From positions 1 through 34,372 of the forward strand of contig JAPWUQ010000006.1 of NCBI GenBank assembly GCA_028275445.1: 34,372 nucleotides of DNA, in the 5' to 3' direction. Below, piece by piece: positions 1 through 9,653 of the stretch (positions are counted from its first letter, which is position 1; each line of letters opens with the position of its first letter). Made by a program: the position numbers and the translations under genes. This DNA is from Anaerolineae bacterium (GTDB lineage Bacteria; Chloroflexota; Anaerolineae; JACIWP01). Below the pieces are notes generated by a model, which saw only the letters and a program-made list of their open reading frames with translations, did no database searches and was not told where the DNA came from.

Positions 1-1250
1 GTGGCCGGCGTGTAGAGGCCGCTTTGGAAGGCCGTGGCATAGGTGAAGGGTTTGAGGGCGGAGCCGGGCTGGCGCAGGGCCAGGGCGGCGTTCATAGCGC
101 CGCTGATGCGGGCATTCGTATAGTCCGGACTGCCGACCATGGCCAGAATATCACCGCTGTTCGGGTCCAGGATGACCACCGCGGCGTTGTCCACGCGCCG
201 GCGCACCCCCTGCTCGTCCGGCCGATTCAGCTCCTCCAGGCGCCGGCGCGTCACTTCCAGCGCAATGCGCTGGAAGTCCAGGTCCAGGGTGGTGTAGACG
301 CGCAGGCCCCCCTGGCGCAGGCGGTCGGTTCCCAGCTCACGCTCCAGGATGCCGGCCACATAGGCGGAGAAATGGGGCGCTTCCAGCAGATAGGGGAAGG
401 GGGAGGAGGAGAAATACAGCGGTTCCCGCGCCGCCTGTTCCGCTTCCTCCTCCGTGATATAGCCCTGCTGGACCATGAGGCGCAGGACCACGCGCTGGCG
501 CTCCATCGCGGCGTCCGGATGCTCCAGCGGGTTGTAGGCCGCCGGCGACTGGATCAGGCCGGCCAGCAGGGCCGCCTGGGCCAGGTCCAGCTCCGCGGCC
601 GGGACGCCGAAATAGGCGCGGGCGGCGGCCTCGGCCCCAAAGGCGAAGTTGCCGAAATAGGTCTGGTTGAGATAGAGCGCCAGAATCTCGTCCTTGGAGT
701 AGCGGCGGGTCAGGCGGTACGCCAGGGTGGCCTCGCGGATTTTGCGGCGCAGGGAGGTCTCATAGCGCTCTTGCGGCGAGAGCAGGAGGCCGCGCACCAC
801 CTGCTGGGTGATGGTACTGCCGCCGGCCACCACCCGGCCGGCGCGCAGATTCAGCCACAGGGAGCGCAGGATGCCGCGCGGCGAAAAGCCCGGGTTCTGG
901 TAAAAGGTGGCATCCTCCGTGGCAATGACCGCCTGGCGCAGGTGGAGCGGGATGTCGTCCAGCGCCAGCGGGACATTCTTGCCGGCCTCCGGGTGGATCA
1001 CCTCATGGATGACCCGCCCCTGCCTATCGTAAATGAAGGAGCTGGGAGCCGAAAGGCGCGCCGACACTCCCTCCACCGCCGGCAGATCGCGCACCAGGAG
1101 GGCATAATAGAGGCCGGCGCCCCCCAGGAGGAGCGTCTCCAGCACCAGGGCCAACAGCAGGGCGGCCCGCAGGAGCCTGCGCACCCGGGAAAGCCGGCGC
1201 TCGGTTGTCGAACGCGCCGTTCCCATCATATCATCCGGTTTCAGCGTCAT
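1..1250 (-). CDS. Class A penicillin-binding protein (transglycosylase/transpeptidase, PBP1A-like), C-terminus off window
   Basis: Reverse-strand translation from ATG at 1250: MTLKPDDMMGTARSTTERRLSRVRR + TM segment, then ...VIATEDATFYQNPGFSPRGILRSLWLNLRAGRVVAGGSTITQQVVR... (GT51 motifs) and ...ILDPNSGDILAMVGSPDYTNARISGAMNAALALRQPGSALKPFTY (transpeptidase, SxxK in PGSALK). Not in the supplied ORF list because it runs off the left edge. Confidence 0.93.
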   Translation of the reverse strand, partial: MTLKPDDMMGTARSTTERRLSRVRRLLRAALLLALVLETLLLGGAGLYYALLVRDLPAVEGVSARLSAPSSFIYDRQGRVIHEVIHPEAGKNVPLALDDIPLHLRQAVIATEDATFYQNPGFSPRGILRSLWLNLRAGRVVAGGSTITQQVVRGLLLSPQERYETSLRRKIREATLAYRLTRRYSKDEILALYLNQTYFGNFAFGAEAAARAYFGVPAAELDLAQAALLAGLIQSPAAYNPLEHPDAAMERQRVVLRLMVQQGYITEEEAEQAAREPLYFSSSPFPYLLEAPHFSAYVAGILERELGTDRLRQGGLRVYTTLDLDFQRIALEVTRRRLEELNRPDEQGVRRRVDNAAVVILDPNSGDILAMVGSPDYTNARISGAMNAALALRQPGSALKPFTYATAFQSGLYTPA

Positions 1251-1313
1251 AAGAGAGGCTTCACTGCCAGGACGCTGAAAGGGGGAGCAAAGTTCCCGCC
1301 GGCGCCCTCCATC

Positions 1314-2000
1314 TCAGGAGTAGACACGCTCGCGCCGGCGCCAGCAGGAATCCTTCAAGGCGCACAAGTGGCACAGGGTGCCGACGGTCTTCTCGCTGTA
1401 GTCCGGGCTCAATGGAATCAGCACAGAGGACGACTTCTGCGGCACCAGCATAGCGCTGGAGGTGATGGTGACGCCGATCTCGTCCGCCGGCACCAGCTTG
1501 ATCAGGTCGCGCTGGCCCTGCACCGGCCAGCCCATGGGCGAGCCGGGGTACAGTCCCGGCCCCACGCCCCATCCCAGCTCGTCGGCCATCTGCTGGGCCA
1601 TCTCGCGGGCATGCATCTGCACCTGCCCGACGGCCACCACGCCGGCGCAGTCGAGCATATACCCCTTGAGCGAATCGCCGCTGGACATCAGGTCATGCAC
1701 TTCCTTCTCCAGGCGGGGGCCGATGGTGGCCACTGCCACCAGCACGCGGCGCGCCGGCGCGGCATAATCCGCCCGCTTGCCCAGCCGGATGCGAATATTC
1801 CCCTCCAGCACCAGCTCCTCGCCCTCGACCCCTTTGCTTTCCAGGACGTTATAGGCCAGGGCCGGCTCGATCAGTTCATAGGCGCGCGCGATGGCCCACT
1901 GGGTAGCTTCCAGGACGGCCGGCGGCGGGTTCTCCCGGGCCTGCCGGCGCAGGACTTCCTTGGGGTCAATGCGCACCGGGATGTCGCGAATCACTGGCAT
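1314..2000 (-). CDS. Stand-alone protein resembling the B12-dependent methionine synthase activation (AdoMet-binding) domain, with Cys-containing C-terminal tail
   Basis: MPVIRDIPVRIDPKEVLRRQ...GLYPGSPMGWPVQGQRDLIKLVPADEIGVTITSSAMLVPQKSSSVLIPL matches the SPGYP...L..LL....IG..LTES.AM.P..S.S pattern of the MetH activation domain; tail GTLCHLCALKDSCWRRR. Start at 2000 chosen over 2105 because of the upstream GAGGGAGGAA ribosome-binding site. Confidence 0.72.
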   Translation of the reverse strand: MPVIRDIPVRIDPKEVLRRQARENPPPAVLEATQWAIARAYELIEPALAYNVLESKGVEGEELVLEGNIRIRLGKRADYAAPARRVLVAVATIGPRLEKEVHDLMSSGDSLKGYMLDCAGVVAVGQVQMHAREMAQQMADELGWGVGPGLYPGSPMGWPVQGQRDLIKLVPADEIGVTITSSAMLVPQKSSSVLIPLSPDYSEKTVGTLCHLCALKDSCWRRRERVYS

Positions 2001-2142
2001 GATATGAGTTCCTCCCTCTTGAGAATGCCGGCATGCGGGATAATTGTATAGCATTTTGGAAAATTTGGGAAACGGCCCGCTCCACGCTACAACAGTTGCC
2101 GGCATACGCCCCTGATTCTTTGCCTTCGCGCCTATCTTAGGG

Positions 2143-2148
2143 TATAAT
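2143..2148 (+). promoter_or_regulatory. Putative -10 box (TATAAT) of the plus-strand rmd operon; weak -35 TTTGCC at 2119-2124 (18 bp spacer)
   Basis: Perfect TATAAT in an AT-richer divergent intergenic region, about 50 nt upstream of the rmd start. Confidence 0.5.
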
Positions 2149-2200
2149 GCGGCGTGTTATCAGACGTTGGCCAGTCGGTCTTTGGCGGCAGGGGGCGGTA

Positions 2201-3169
2201 TTGAAGGCGCTCATCACCGGCATCACCGGCTTCGTGGGAAGCCACCTGGCGGAATACCTGCTGGAAGTGCCGGCCTGGGAAGTGGCGGGCACATTCTATC
2301 ATCAGCCAGACCACATCGAACATCTGCGGTCACGGGTGCGCCTGTTCCGCGCCGATTTGTCGCGCCCCGAAGAGGCGCAGGCGGTGCTGGAAGAGTACCG
2401 CCCGGACTGCATCTTCCACCTGGCCGCCCAGTCCCTCACCGCCCGCTCGCATCAGGACCCCTGGCAGACGCTGGAAACGAATATCCGCATGCAGTTGAAC
2501 GTGCTGGAAGGCGTGCGCCGGCTGAACCTGCCGGCGCGCCTGCTGGTGGTCGGCTCGGGCGAAGAGTACGGGTTGGTCCATCCGGAGGAGCTTCCCATCC
2601 GCGAGGAGCAGCCCTTCCGCCCCCTCAACCCGTACGCCGTCAGCAAGATCGCCCAGGATATGCTGGGCCTGCAGTACCATCTGAGCTACGGCCTGGATGT
2701 GGTGCGGGTGCGCCCGTTCAATCACATCGGCCCGCGCCAGCGCCTGGGATTCGTGGCGCCCGATTTCGCCCATCAGATCGCGGAGGCGGAAGCCGGCCGG
2801 CGCGAGCCGGTCATCCGCGTCGGCAACCTGGACGTGAGCCGCGACTTCAGCGATGTGCGCGATGTGGTGCGCGCCTATTACCTGGCGGTGGTCAAGGGGG
2901 AGGCCGGCGAGGTCTACAACATCGGATCGGGACAGGCGCGCTCCATCCGCGAGCTGTTGGAAGGCCTCCTGCGCCTGAGCACCATCCCTCTGCGCTGTGA
3001 GGAATCCCCCGCCCAGGCCCGCCCGGTGGACATTCCCTGCATCCGCGCCGACTTCAGCAAGTTCCAGGCCCGGACGGGCTGGAAACCGGAAATACCCTTC
3101 GAACAGAGTCTGAAAGATATCCTGGACTATTGGAGAGCGGAAGTCCGTAAATCTCTGGAGAGGCAGTGA
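2201..3169 (+). CDS. rmd: GDP-4-dehydro-6-deoxy-D-mannose reductase (SDR family)
   Basis: TTG start: (M)[21 protein letters not shown] (Rossmann GxxGxxG), NPYAVSKIAQDMLGLQYHLSYGLDVVRVRPFNHIGPRQ typical of Rmd; directly followed by gmd. The ORF-track ATG at 2147 overlaps the TATAAT box. Confidence 0.85.
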   Translation: MKALITGITGFVGSHLAEYLLEVPAWEVAGTFYHQPDHIEHLRSRVRLFRADLSRPEEAQAVLEEYRPDCIFHLAAQSLTARSHQDPWQTLETNIRMQLNVLEGVRRLNLPARLLVVGSGEEYGLVHPEELPIREEQPFRPLNPYAVSKIAQDMLGLQYHLSYGLDVVRVRPFNHIGPRQRLGFVAPDFAHQIAEAEAGRREPVIRVGNLDVSRDFSDVRDVVRAYYLAVVKGEAGEVYNIGSGQARSIRELLEGLLRLSTIPLRCEESPAQARPVDIPCIRADFSKFQARTGWKPEIPFEQSLKDILDYWRAEVRKSLERQ

Positions 3170-4150
<981 letters not shown>

Positions 4151-4170
4151 CACCAGCGGAGGGAAACCCC

Positions 4171-5616
4171 ATGACTACTCGCATCAAATTCGGCACCGAC
4201 GGCTGGCGAGCCATCATCGCCGAGGATTACACCTTTGAGAACGTGCGCATCTGCGCCAAAGCGACCGCGCGCTACCTGCGCGACACCGGCATGGCCGGCC
4301 GCGGGCTGGTGGTGGGCTACGATACCCGTTTCCAGTCGGAGCGCTTTGCCGAGGCCGTGGCCACCGTTGTGGCCTCCGAGGGCATCAAAGCCTATTTGTG
4401 CGACCGGCCGGCGCCCACCCCGACCATTTCCTTCTCCATCCTGGACCGCCAGGCCGCCGGCGCGGTGGTCATCACCGCCAGCCACAACCCGGGTATCTGG
4501 AACGGCTACAAATACAAGCCGGAATACGCCGGCTCCGCCTCGCCCGAGGTCATCGCCGCGCTGGAGGAGCGCATCGCCGCCATCCAGGCCGAGGGCCGGC
4601 CAGTCACTCCCATGCCCCTGCAGGAGGCCCTCGATAAGGGATTGGTGGAGCTGTTCAACCCCGAGCCGGCCTATATGGCCCAGCTCCACAAGCTGGTGGA
4701 CATCCAGGCCATCAAGGATGCCGGCCTGAAGATCGTGGTGGACCCGATGTACGGCGCCGGCATCGACTATTTCCCCAAACTGCTGGCCGGCGGCCGGACC
4801 CAGGTCATCCAGGTCAACGGCTTCCGCAACCCCATTTTCCCGGGCATGCACAACCCCGAGCCGATTGACCACAACCTCCATATCCTGCGCAGCGCCATCC
4901 TGGAGCATCGGGCCGATGTGGGACTGGCCAACGACGGCGACGCTGACCGCATTGGGGTCATGGACGAGCGGGGTGTCTTCATCAATCAGCTCCAGGTCTA
5001 CGCCCTGCTCCTGCTCTACCTGCTGGAGGTGCGCGGCATGCGCGGCCCCATCGTCAAGACCCTGACCACCACGGTGATGGCCTATAAGTTGGCGGAGAAA
5101 TACGGCCTGCCGGTGTACGAGACCCCGGTGGGGTTCAAATATGTGGGGCCCAAGATGCTGGAGACGGGCGCTATCATGGGCGGCGAGGAGAGCGGCGGCT
5201 TTGGCTTCAAGGGCCATATCCCGGAGCGCGACGGCATCCTGGCCGGCCTCTTTATCCTGGACCTGATGGTCAAGCTGGGCAAGAAGCCCTCGGAACTGAT
5301 CGAATATCTGTACGCCCAGGTGGGGCCGCATTACTATGACCGCGTTGACGTGCCCTTCCCGCCGGAGCGGCGCGACGAAGTGGTGGCGCGCGTGCGGGAG
5401 GCCCGCCCGACCCAGATCGCCGGCCTGGCCGTCCGCAGTCTCGACACCACCGACGGTTTCCGCTTCCACCTGGAGGACGGCGGATGGCTGCTCATCCGCT
5501 TCTCCGGCACGGAGCCTATCATCCGGGTGTACACGGAGACCACGCACCAGGATAAGGTGCAGAAAATCCTGGAAGAGGGCCTGGCCCTGGCCGGCCTGCA
5601 GGCGCCCGGGAAATAG
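4171..5616 (+). CDS. Phosphoglucomutase/phosphomannomutase family protein
   Basis: MTTRIKFGTDGWRAIIAEDYTFENV..., phosphoserine loop VVITASHNPGIWNGYKYK, metal loop NDGDADRIGV, sugar loop GGEESGGFG. Start at 4171 after GGAGGG; the N-terminal extension in the ORF track (3937) is the out-of-frame gmd region. Confidence 0.93.
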   Translation: MTTRIKFGTDGWRAIIAEDYTFENVRICAKATARYLRDTGMAGRGLVVGYDTRFQSERFAEAVATVVASEGIKAYLCDRPAPTPTISFSILDRQAAGAVVITASHNPGIWNGYKYKPEYAGSASPEVIAALEERIAAIQAEGRPVTPMPLQEALDKGLVELFNPEPAYMAQLHKLVDIQAIKDAGLKIVVDPMYGAGIDYFPKLLAGGRTQVIQVNGFRNPIFPGMHNPEPIDHNLHILRSAILEHRADVGLANDGDADRIGVMDERGVFINQLQVYALLLLYLLEVRGMRGPIVKTLTTTVMAYKLAEKYGLPVYETPVGFKYVGPKMLETGAIMGGEESGGFGFKGHIPERDGILAGLFILDLMVKLGKKPSELIEYLYAQVGPHYYDRVDVPFPPERRDEVVARVREARPTQIAGLAVRSLDTTDGFRFHLEDGGWLLIRFSGTEPIIRVYTETTHQDKVQKILEEGLALAGLQAPGK

Positions 5617-5624
5617 CGGCCGCT

Positions 5625-6401
5625 ATGCTGGTGGACACCCATGCCCATCTGGACTTCGACGATTTTGACGCCGACCGGGAGGAGGTGATCCGGCGGGCCC
5701 GGGAGGCCGGCGTGGTGTATATCATCAACCCGGGAGCCGACCTGGAATCGAGCCGGCGGGCAATCGCCTTGGCCGAATCGCACCCGGGGATTTTCGCCGC
5801 CGTGGGGATTCATCCCCATGAGGCGAGCAGTCTGACAGACGATGCCTGGCAGGAACTGCGCCGGCTGGCCCAGCACCCGTGCGTGGTCGCCATCGGCGAG
5901 ATTGGGCTGGACTACTACCGCGACCTATCGCCGCGGCCCATCCAGCAGGCGGCGTTCCGCCGGCAGTTGGCGCTGGCCGCGGAACGGGGACTGCCGGTCA
6001 TCATCCATGACCGTGACGCCCATGAGGATGTGCTGGCCATACTGGAACAATGGCGCGCGGAAGGCAACAACCTGCCGATCCTTTTCCACGCCTTTTCGGG
6101 TGATCTGGGGATCGCGCAGCGAGTGCTGAAACTGGGCGGCTACATCGCCATCGGGGGGCCGGTAACCTTCACCAACGCGCGCCGTCTGCCGGCCATGCTC
6201 CCCCAGCTTCCGCTGGAGCGGCTGGTGGTGGAGACCGACTGCCCATACCTGGCGCCGCACCCATATCGAGGTCAGCGCAATGAGCCGGCCTACCTGCCGT
6301 TGGTGGTCGAAAAGATGGCATCCCTATGCCAGCGGCCGGCGGAGGAAATTGCCCGGCTGACAACGGAGAATGCCCGCCGGCTGTTCCGACTGCCGGCGTA
6401 A
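5625..6401 (+). CDS. tatD: TatD family metal-dependent hydrolase (putative DNase)
   Basis: MLVDTHAHLDFDDFDADREEVIRRA...GIHPHEAS...IGEIGLDYYRD...QQAAFRRQLALAAERGLPVIIHDRDAHED...ETDCPYLAPHPYRGQRNEPAY. Confidence 0.93.
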   Translation: MLVDTHAHLDFDDFDADREEVIRRAREAGVVYIINPGADLESSRRAIALAESHPGIFAAVGIHPHEASSLTDDAWQELRRLAQHPCVVAIGEIGLDYYRDLSPRPIQQAAFRRQLALAAERGLPVIIHDRDAHEDVLAILEQWRAEGNNLPILFHAFSGDLGIAQRVLKLGGYIAIGGPVTFTNARRLPAMLPQLPLERLVVETDCPYLAPHPYRGQRNEPAYLPLVVEKMASLCQRPAEEIARLTTENARRLFRLPA

Positions 6402-6443
6402 GCTACTTGGACTGGGGAATACTTGTCGTATGAAGGAGTGCCT

Positions 6444-7427
6444 GTGGAGCTGGCGGTAAAAGACATCCTGGCGACGATCCAACCGACGTTACTCCTGGTG
6501 GAGGAGAAACTGCGCGAAGGGGTGGACGAGATGTTCCTGCCCCTGGGGCAGGGTCTCCGCAATTTGCTGGACAGCGGCGGCAAGCGTCTGCGGCCGGCAT
6601 TGGTCATCTTTGCCTCGCGCATTCACCCCGGCGCGCCGCTGGAGCGGGTCATCTCCCTGGCGGCCTCGGTGGAGACCCTGCACACGGCCACGCTGGTGCA
6701 TGATGACCTGATTGATGGGGCGACGGTGCGGCGCGGCCGGCGCACCCTCAATGCCACCTGGCCGGCCGCCGCCACGGTGCTGGCCGGCGATTACCTCTTC
6801 GCCCGCGCCGCCAAGTTCGCCGCGGAAACCGAGAACACCCGCGTCGTCACCATCTTCGCCGAGACGCTGATGACCATTTGCGAGGGGGAACTGTATCAGC
6901 TCTTCGGCGCCTATCACCTGGACCAGGACCTGGAAAGCTACTACCGGCGCATCTTCAGCAAGACCGCCTCGCTGTTCGCCGCTTCCACGGAAGCCGGCGC
7001 CACCCTCAGCGGCGCCGACGCGGCCACCATCCAGGCACTGCGGGAATACGGGAAGAACCTGGGCATGTCCTTCCAGATCCAGGACGATTTGCTGGATATC
7101 GTCGGTGATGAGCGCCGGCTGGGCAAACCGACCGGCAGTGACCTGCGCCAGGGCATCGTCACCCTGCCGGTGTACTACTTCCTGCGTCATTACCCGGGCG
7201 AACGGGAGCGCCTGGAGCGCGCACTGCAGGCGGAGCCGGCGGAGCGAGAGCGCGCCATCGCCGAGATCGTGGAGGATATCCGCTCTTCGCCGGCGGTGGA
7301 GGACTGCCGGCGCGAGGCCGGCCAGTTCGCCGAACGCGCCCGACAGGCCCTGGCCCCGCTCCCCGATGTCGAGGAGAAGCGCTATCTGTTGGCGTTGGTC
7401 ACCGCCTTGCTTGACCGCGACGTATGA
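6444..7427 (+). CDS. Polyprenyl diphosphate synthase (long-chain trans-isoprenyl transferase)
   Basis: First DDxxD-like region LVHDDLID, GGKRLRPAL, second aspartate motif FQIQDDLLDIVGD. GTG at 6444 preferred over TTG at 6423 because AAGGAG lies 5 nt upstream of it. Confidence 0.9.
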   Translation: MELAVKDILATIQPTLLLVEEKLREGVDEMFLPLGQGLRNLLDSGGKRLRPALVIFASRIHPGAPLERVISLAASVETLHTATLVHDDLIDGATVRRGRRTLNATWPAAATVLAGDYLFARAAKFAAETENTRVVTIFAETLMTICEGELYQLFGAYHLDQDLESYYRRIFSKTASLFAASTEAGATLSGADAATIQALREYGKNLGMSFQIQDDLLDIVGDERRLGKPTGSDLRQGIVTLPVYYFLRHYPGERERLERALQAEPAERERAIAEIVEDIRSSPAVEDCRREAGQFAERARQALAPLPDVEEKRYLLALVTALLDRDV

Positions 7428-8455
7428 ATGAGACCACTGCCTCCGAACATGCCTCATCCGCCGACGCTGACCTTTCCATTATTATTGTAAGCTGGAACGT
7501 GCGGGAGCTCCTGCGGCGCTGTCTGGGCTCCATCACTGCCAGCATGGGCGGCCTGCCGGCCCACAGCCCCCGCCCGTACGAGGTTATCGTGGTGGACAAT
7601 GCCTCGCAGGACGCCACCGCGGAGATGGTGCGCTCGGAGTTCCCCTGGGTGCAGTTGATCGCCAATACGGAGAACGCCGGCTTCACCCGCGCCAACAATC
7701 AGGCCCTTCGCCTCGCCCGCGGCCGCTATATCCTCCTCCTGAACCCGGATACCGAGATCGTGGGGGATGCCCTGCCGGCCATGCTGGCCTATATGGATGC
7801 CCACCCCGACATCGGGGGGCTGGGGCCGCAACTGCGCTTCCCCGACGGCCGCCGGCAGTCCTCCCGCCGGCGCTTCCCCACCTATGCGACGGCCTTTGTG
7901 GAGAGCACCCCCCTCCAGCGCTGGTTCCCACACAGCCGGCTCCTTCAACGCTACTACATGGCCGATGTGCCCGATGACCAGCCCCATGCGGTGGACTGGC
8001 TGGTGGGGGCCTGCCTGCTCCTGCGGCGCGAGGTGGTGGAGCGCGTGGGACTGCTGGACGAACGCTTCTTCATGTATTCCGAGGAGCTGGACTATGCCTG
8101 GCGCATGCGCCAGGCCGGCTGGCCCCTGGTCTATTTCCCAGACGCGGTGGTGATTCACCATGAGGCGCAGTCCAGCGGCCAGGTGGCGGCGGAGCGGCTC
8201 ATCCTGTTCCACACCAGCAAGGTGGAGTTCTTCCACAAATGGTTCGGCCGGCGGCGCGGCGAAATCCTGCGCGGGTTCCTGCTGGCGTGCTTCGCCTGGG
8301 AATGGTGCGTGGAAGGGGCGAAGGCGCTCCTGGGCCATAAACGGCCCATGCGGCTGGCACGTATGCGGGCCTATGCCCGGGTCCTGCGCTCCGGATTGCG
8401 GCCGGCATCCCTGCCGGCGCCGGCCGCCGCGCTGCCTCATGCACACCTGGATTGA
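7424..8455 (+). CDS. Glycosyltransferase family 2 (rhamnosyltransferase-like)
   Basis: LSIIIVSWNVRELLRRCLGSI...VIVVDNASQDATAEMV...NAGFTRANNQALRLARGRYILLLNPDTEI...SEELDYAWRMRQAGW; ATGA overlap with the upstream gene. Confidence 0.92.
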   Translation: MNETTASEHASSADADLSIIIVSWNVRELLRRCLGSITASMGGLPAHSPRPYEVIVVDNASQDATAEMVRSEFPWVQLIANTENAGFTRANNQALRLARGRYILLLNPDTEIVGDALPAMLAYMDAHPDIGGLGPQLRFPDGRRQSSRRRFPTYATAFVESTPLQRWFPHSRLLQRYYMADVPDDQPHAVDWLVGACLLLRREVVERVGLLDERFFMYSEELDYAWRMRQAGWPLVYFPDAVVIHHEAQSSGQVAAERLILFHTSKVEFFHKWFGRRRGEILRGFLLACFAWEWCVEGAKALLGHKRPMRLARMRAYARVLRSGLRPASLPAPAAALPHAHLD

Positions 8456-8477
8456 GGAGTGGTTGGAGGGATAAGGC

Positions 8478-9653
8478 GTGCGCATCTGCTTGATCAGCGG
8501 CGAGTTTCCCCCCATGCAGGGCGGCGTCGGCGACTTCACCTGGCGATTGGCGGAAGCCATGGCGGCGAAAGGCCATCAGGTGATGGTGCTGACGTCACAG
8601 CAGGCCGCCGGCGCGGCCTGCCAGGGCTGTTCGGTACGGGCGGAGGTGCCCCGCTGGAACTGGGGGTTCTGGAAAACCGCCCGCCGGCTGTTCGAGGAAA
8701 GCCGGCCGGACGTGGTGAACATCCAGTACCAAACCGCCGCCTACGGCATGCATCCGGCGGTGAACCTCTTCCCCTGGTGGTTGCGGCGCCGGCGGGAGCG
8801 GCCGGCAGTGGTGGTGACCTTCCATGACCTGCGGATGCCCTTCCTGTTCCGCGGCGCCGGCCCCCTGCGCCGGCGCGTCAACGACTTCCTGGCCCAGCAG
8901 GTCGACGGCGTCATCGCCACCAACGAAGAGGATTTCGCCCAACTGACCCTGCGGGCGCCGGCGGTGCCGCGCCGGCTCATCCCCATCGGCTCCAATATCC
9001 TGCCGCCGGCCAGCCCCGATTACTCGCGCGAGGCCTGGCGGGCGCGCTGGGGCATCCAGCCTCATGAGTTCGCCCTGGCCTATTTCGGCTTCCTCAACGT
9101 CACGAAGGGGGGCGAGGACCTCATCGGCGCGCTGGAACTGCTGGTGCGGGAGGGTCGGCCGGTCAAGCTCATCATGGTGGGTGGCAAGGTCGGCTCCAGC
9201 GATCCGACGAATTTGCTGTACCTGAACCGCGTCGAACAGCGCATCCAGCAGAGCCGGCTGGAGCCTTATGTGGTCTGGACCGATTACCTGCCCAGCGAGG
9301 AGGTCAGCGCCACCCTTTGGGCGGCGGACGCGGTGGTACTGCCCTATCGCGACGGCGTGTCCACGCGGCGGGGGACGCTGATGGCCGCGCTGACCCACGG
9401 CCGGCCCATCGTGACCACCATCCCATCCCTGCCGGTCCACTATTTCCAGGACGGAGAGAACCTCCTGCTGGTACCGCCGGCCTCCCCGGAGGAGATCGCG
9501 CGCGCGGTACAGCGCCTGATGGAGGATGCCGGCCTGCGGGAGCGGCTGGGCAAAGGCGCCCTGGCGCTCTCGGAACGCTTCACTTGGCCGGCCATTGCAG
9601 AAGAGACCCTGCAGTTCTACATCGAACTGCTTTCCAGGCGGCGCGGCACATGA
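8478..9653 (+). CDS. Glycosyltransferase family 4
   Basis: GTG start; MRICLISGEFPPMQGGVGDFTWRLAEAMAAKGHQVMVLT... typical GT4 N-terminus; C-terminal ...PILTTIPSLPVHYFQDGENLLLVPPASPEEIARAVQRLMED-type donor region. Confidence 0.87.
   Translation: MRICLISGEFPPMQGGVGDFTWRLAEAMAAKGHQVMVLTSQQAAGAACQGCSVRAEVPRWNWGFWKTARRLFEESRPDVVNIQYQTAAYGMHPAVNLFPWWLRRRRERPAVVVTFHDLRMPFLFRGAGPLRRRVNDFLAQQVDGVIATNEEDFAQLTLRAPAVPRRLIPIGSNILPPASPDYSREAWRARWGIQPHEFALAYFGFLNVTKGGEDLIGALELLVREGRPVKLIMVGGKVGSSDPTNLLYLNRVEQRIQQSRLEPYVVWTDYLPSEEVSATLWAADAVVLPYRDGVSTRRGTLMAALTHGRPIVTTIPSLPVHYFQDGENLLLVPPASPEEIARAVQRLMEDAGLRERLGKGALALSERFTWPAIAEETLQFYIELLSRRRGT

Noticed and set aside
24-2051. 675-aa plus-strand ORF
   Set aside because: Antisense shadow of the PBP1A-like and MetH-activation-like genes; low-complexity Gly/Gln/Arg/His composition, no recognisable family.
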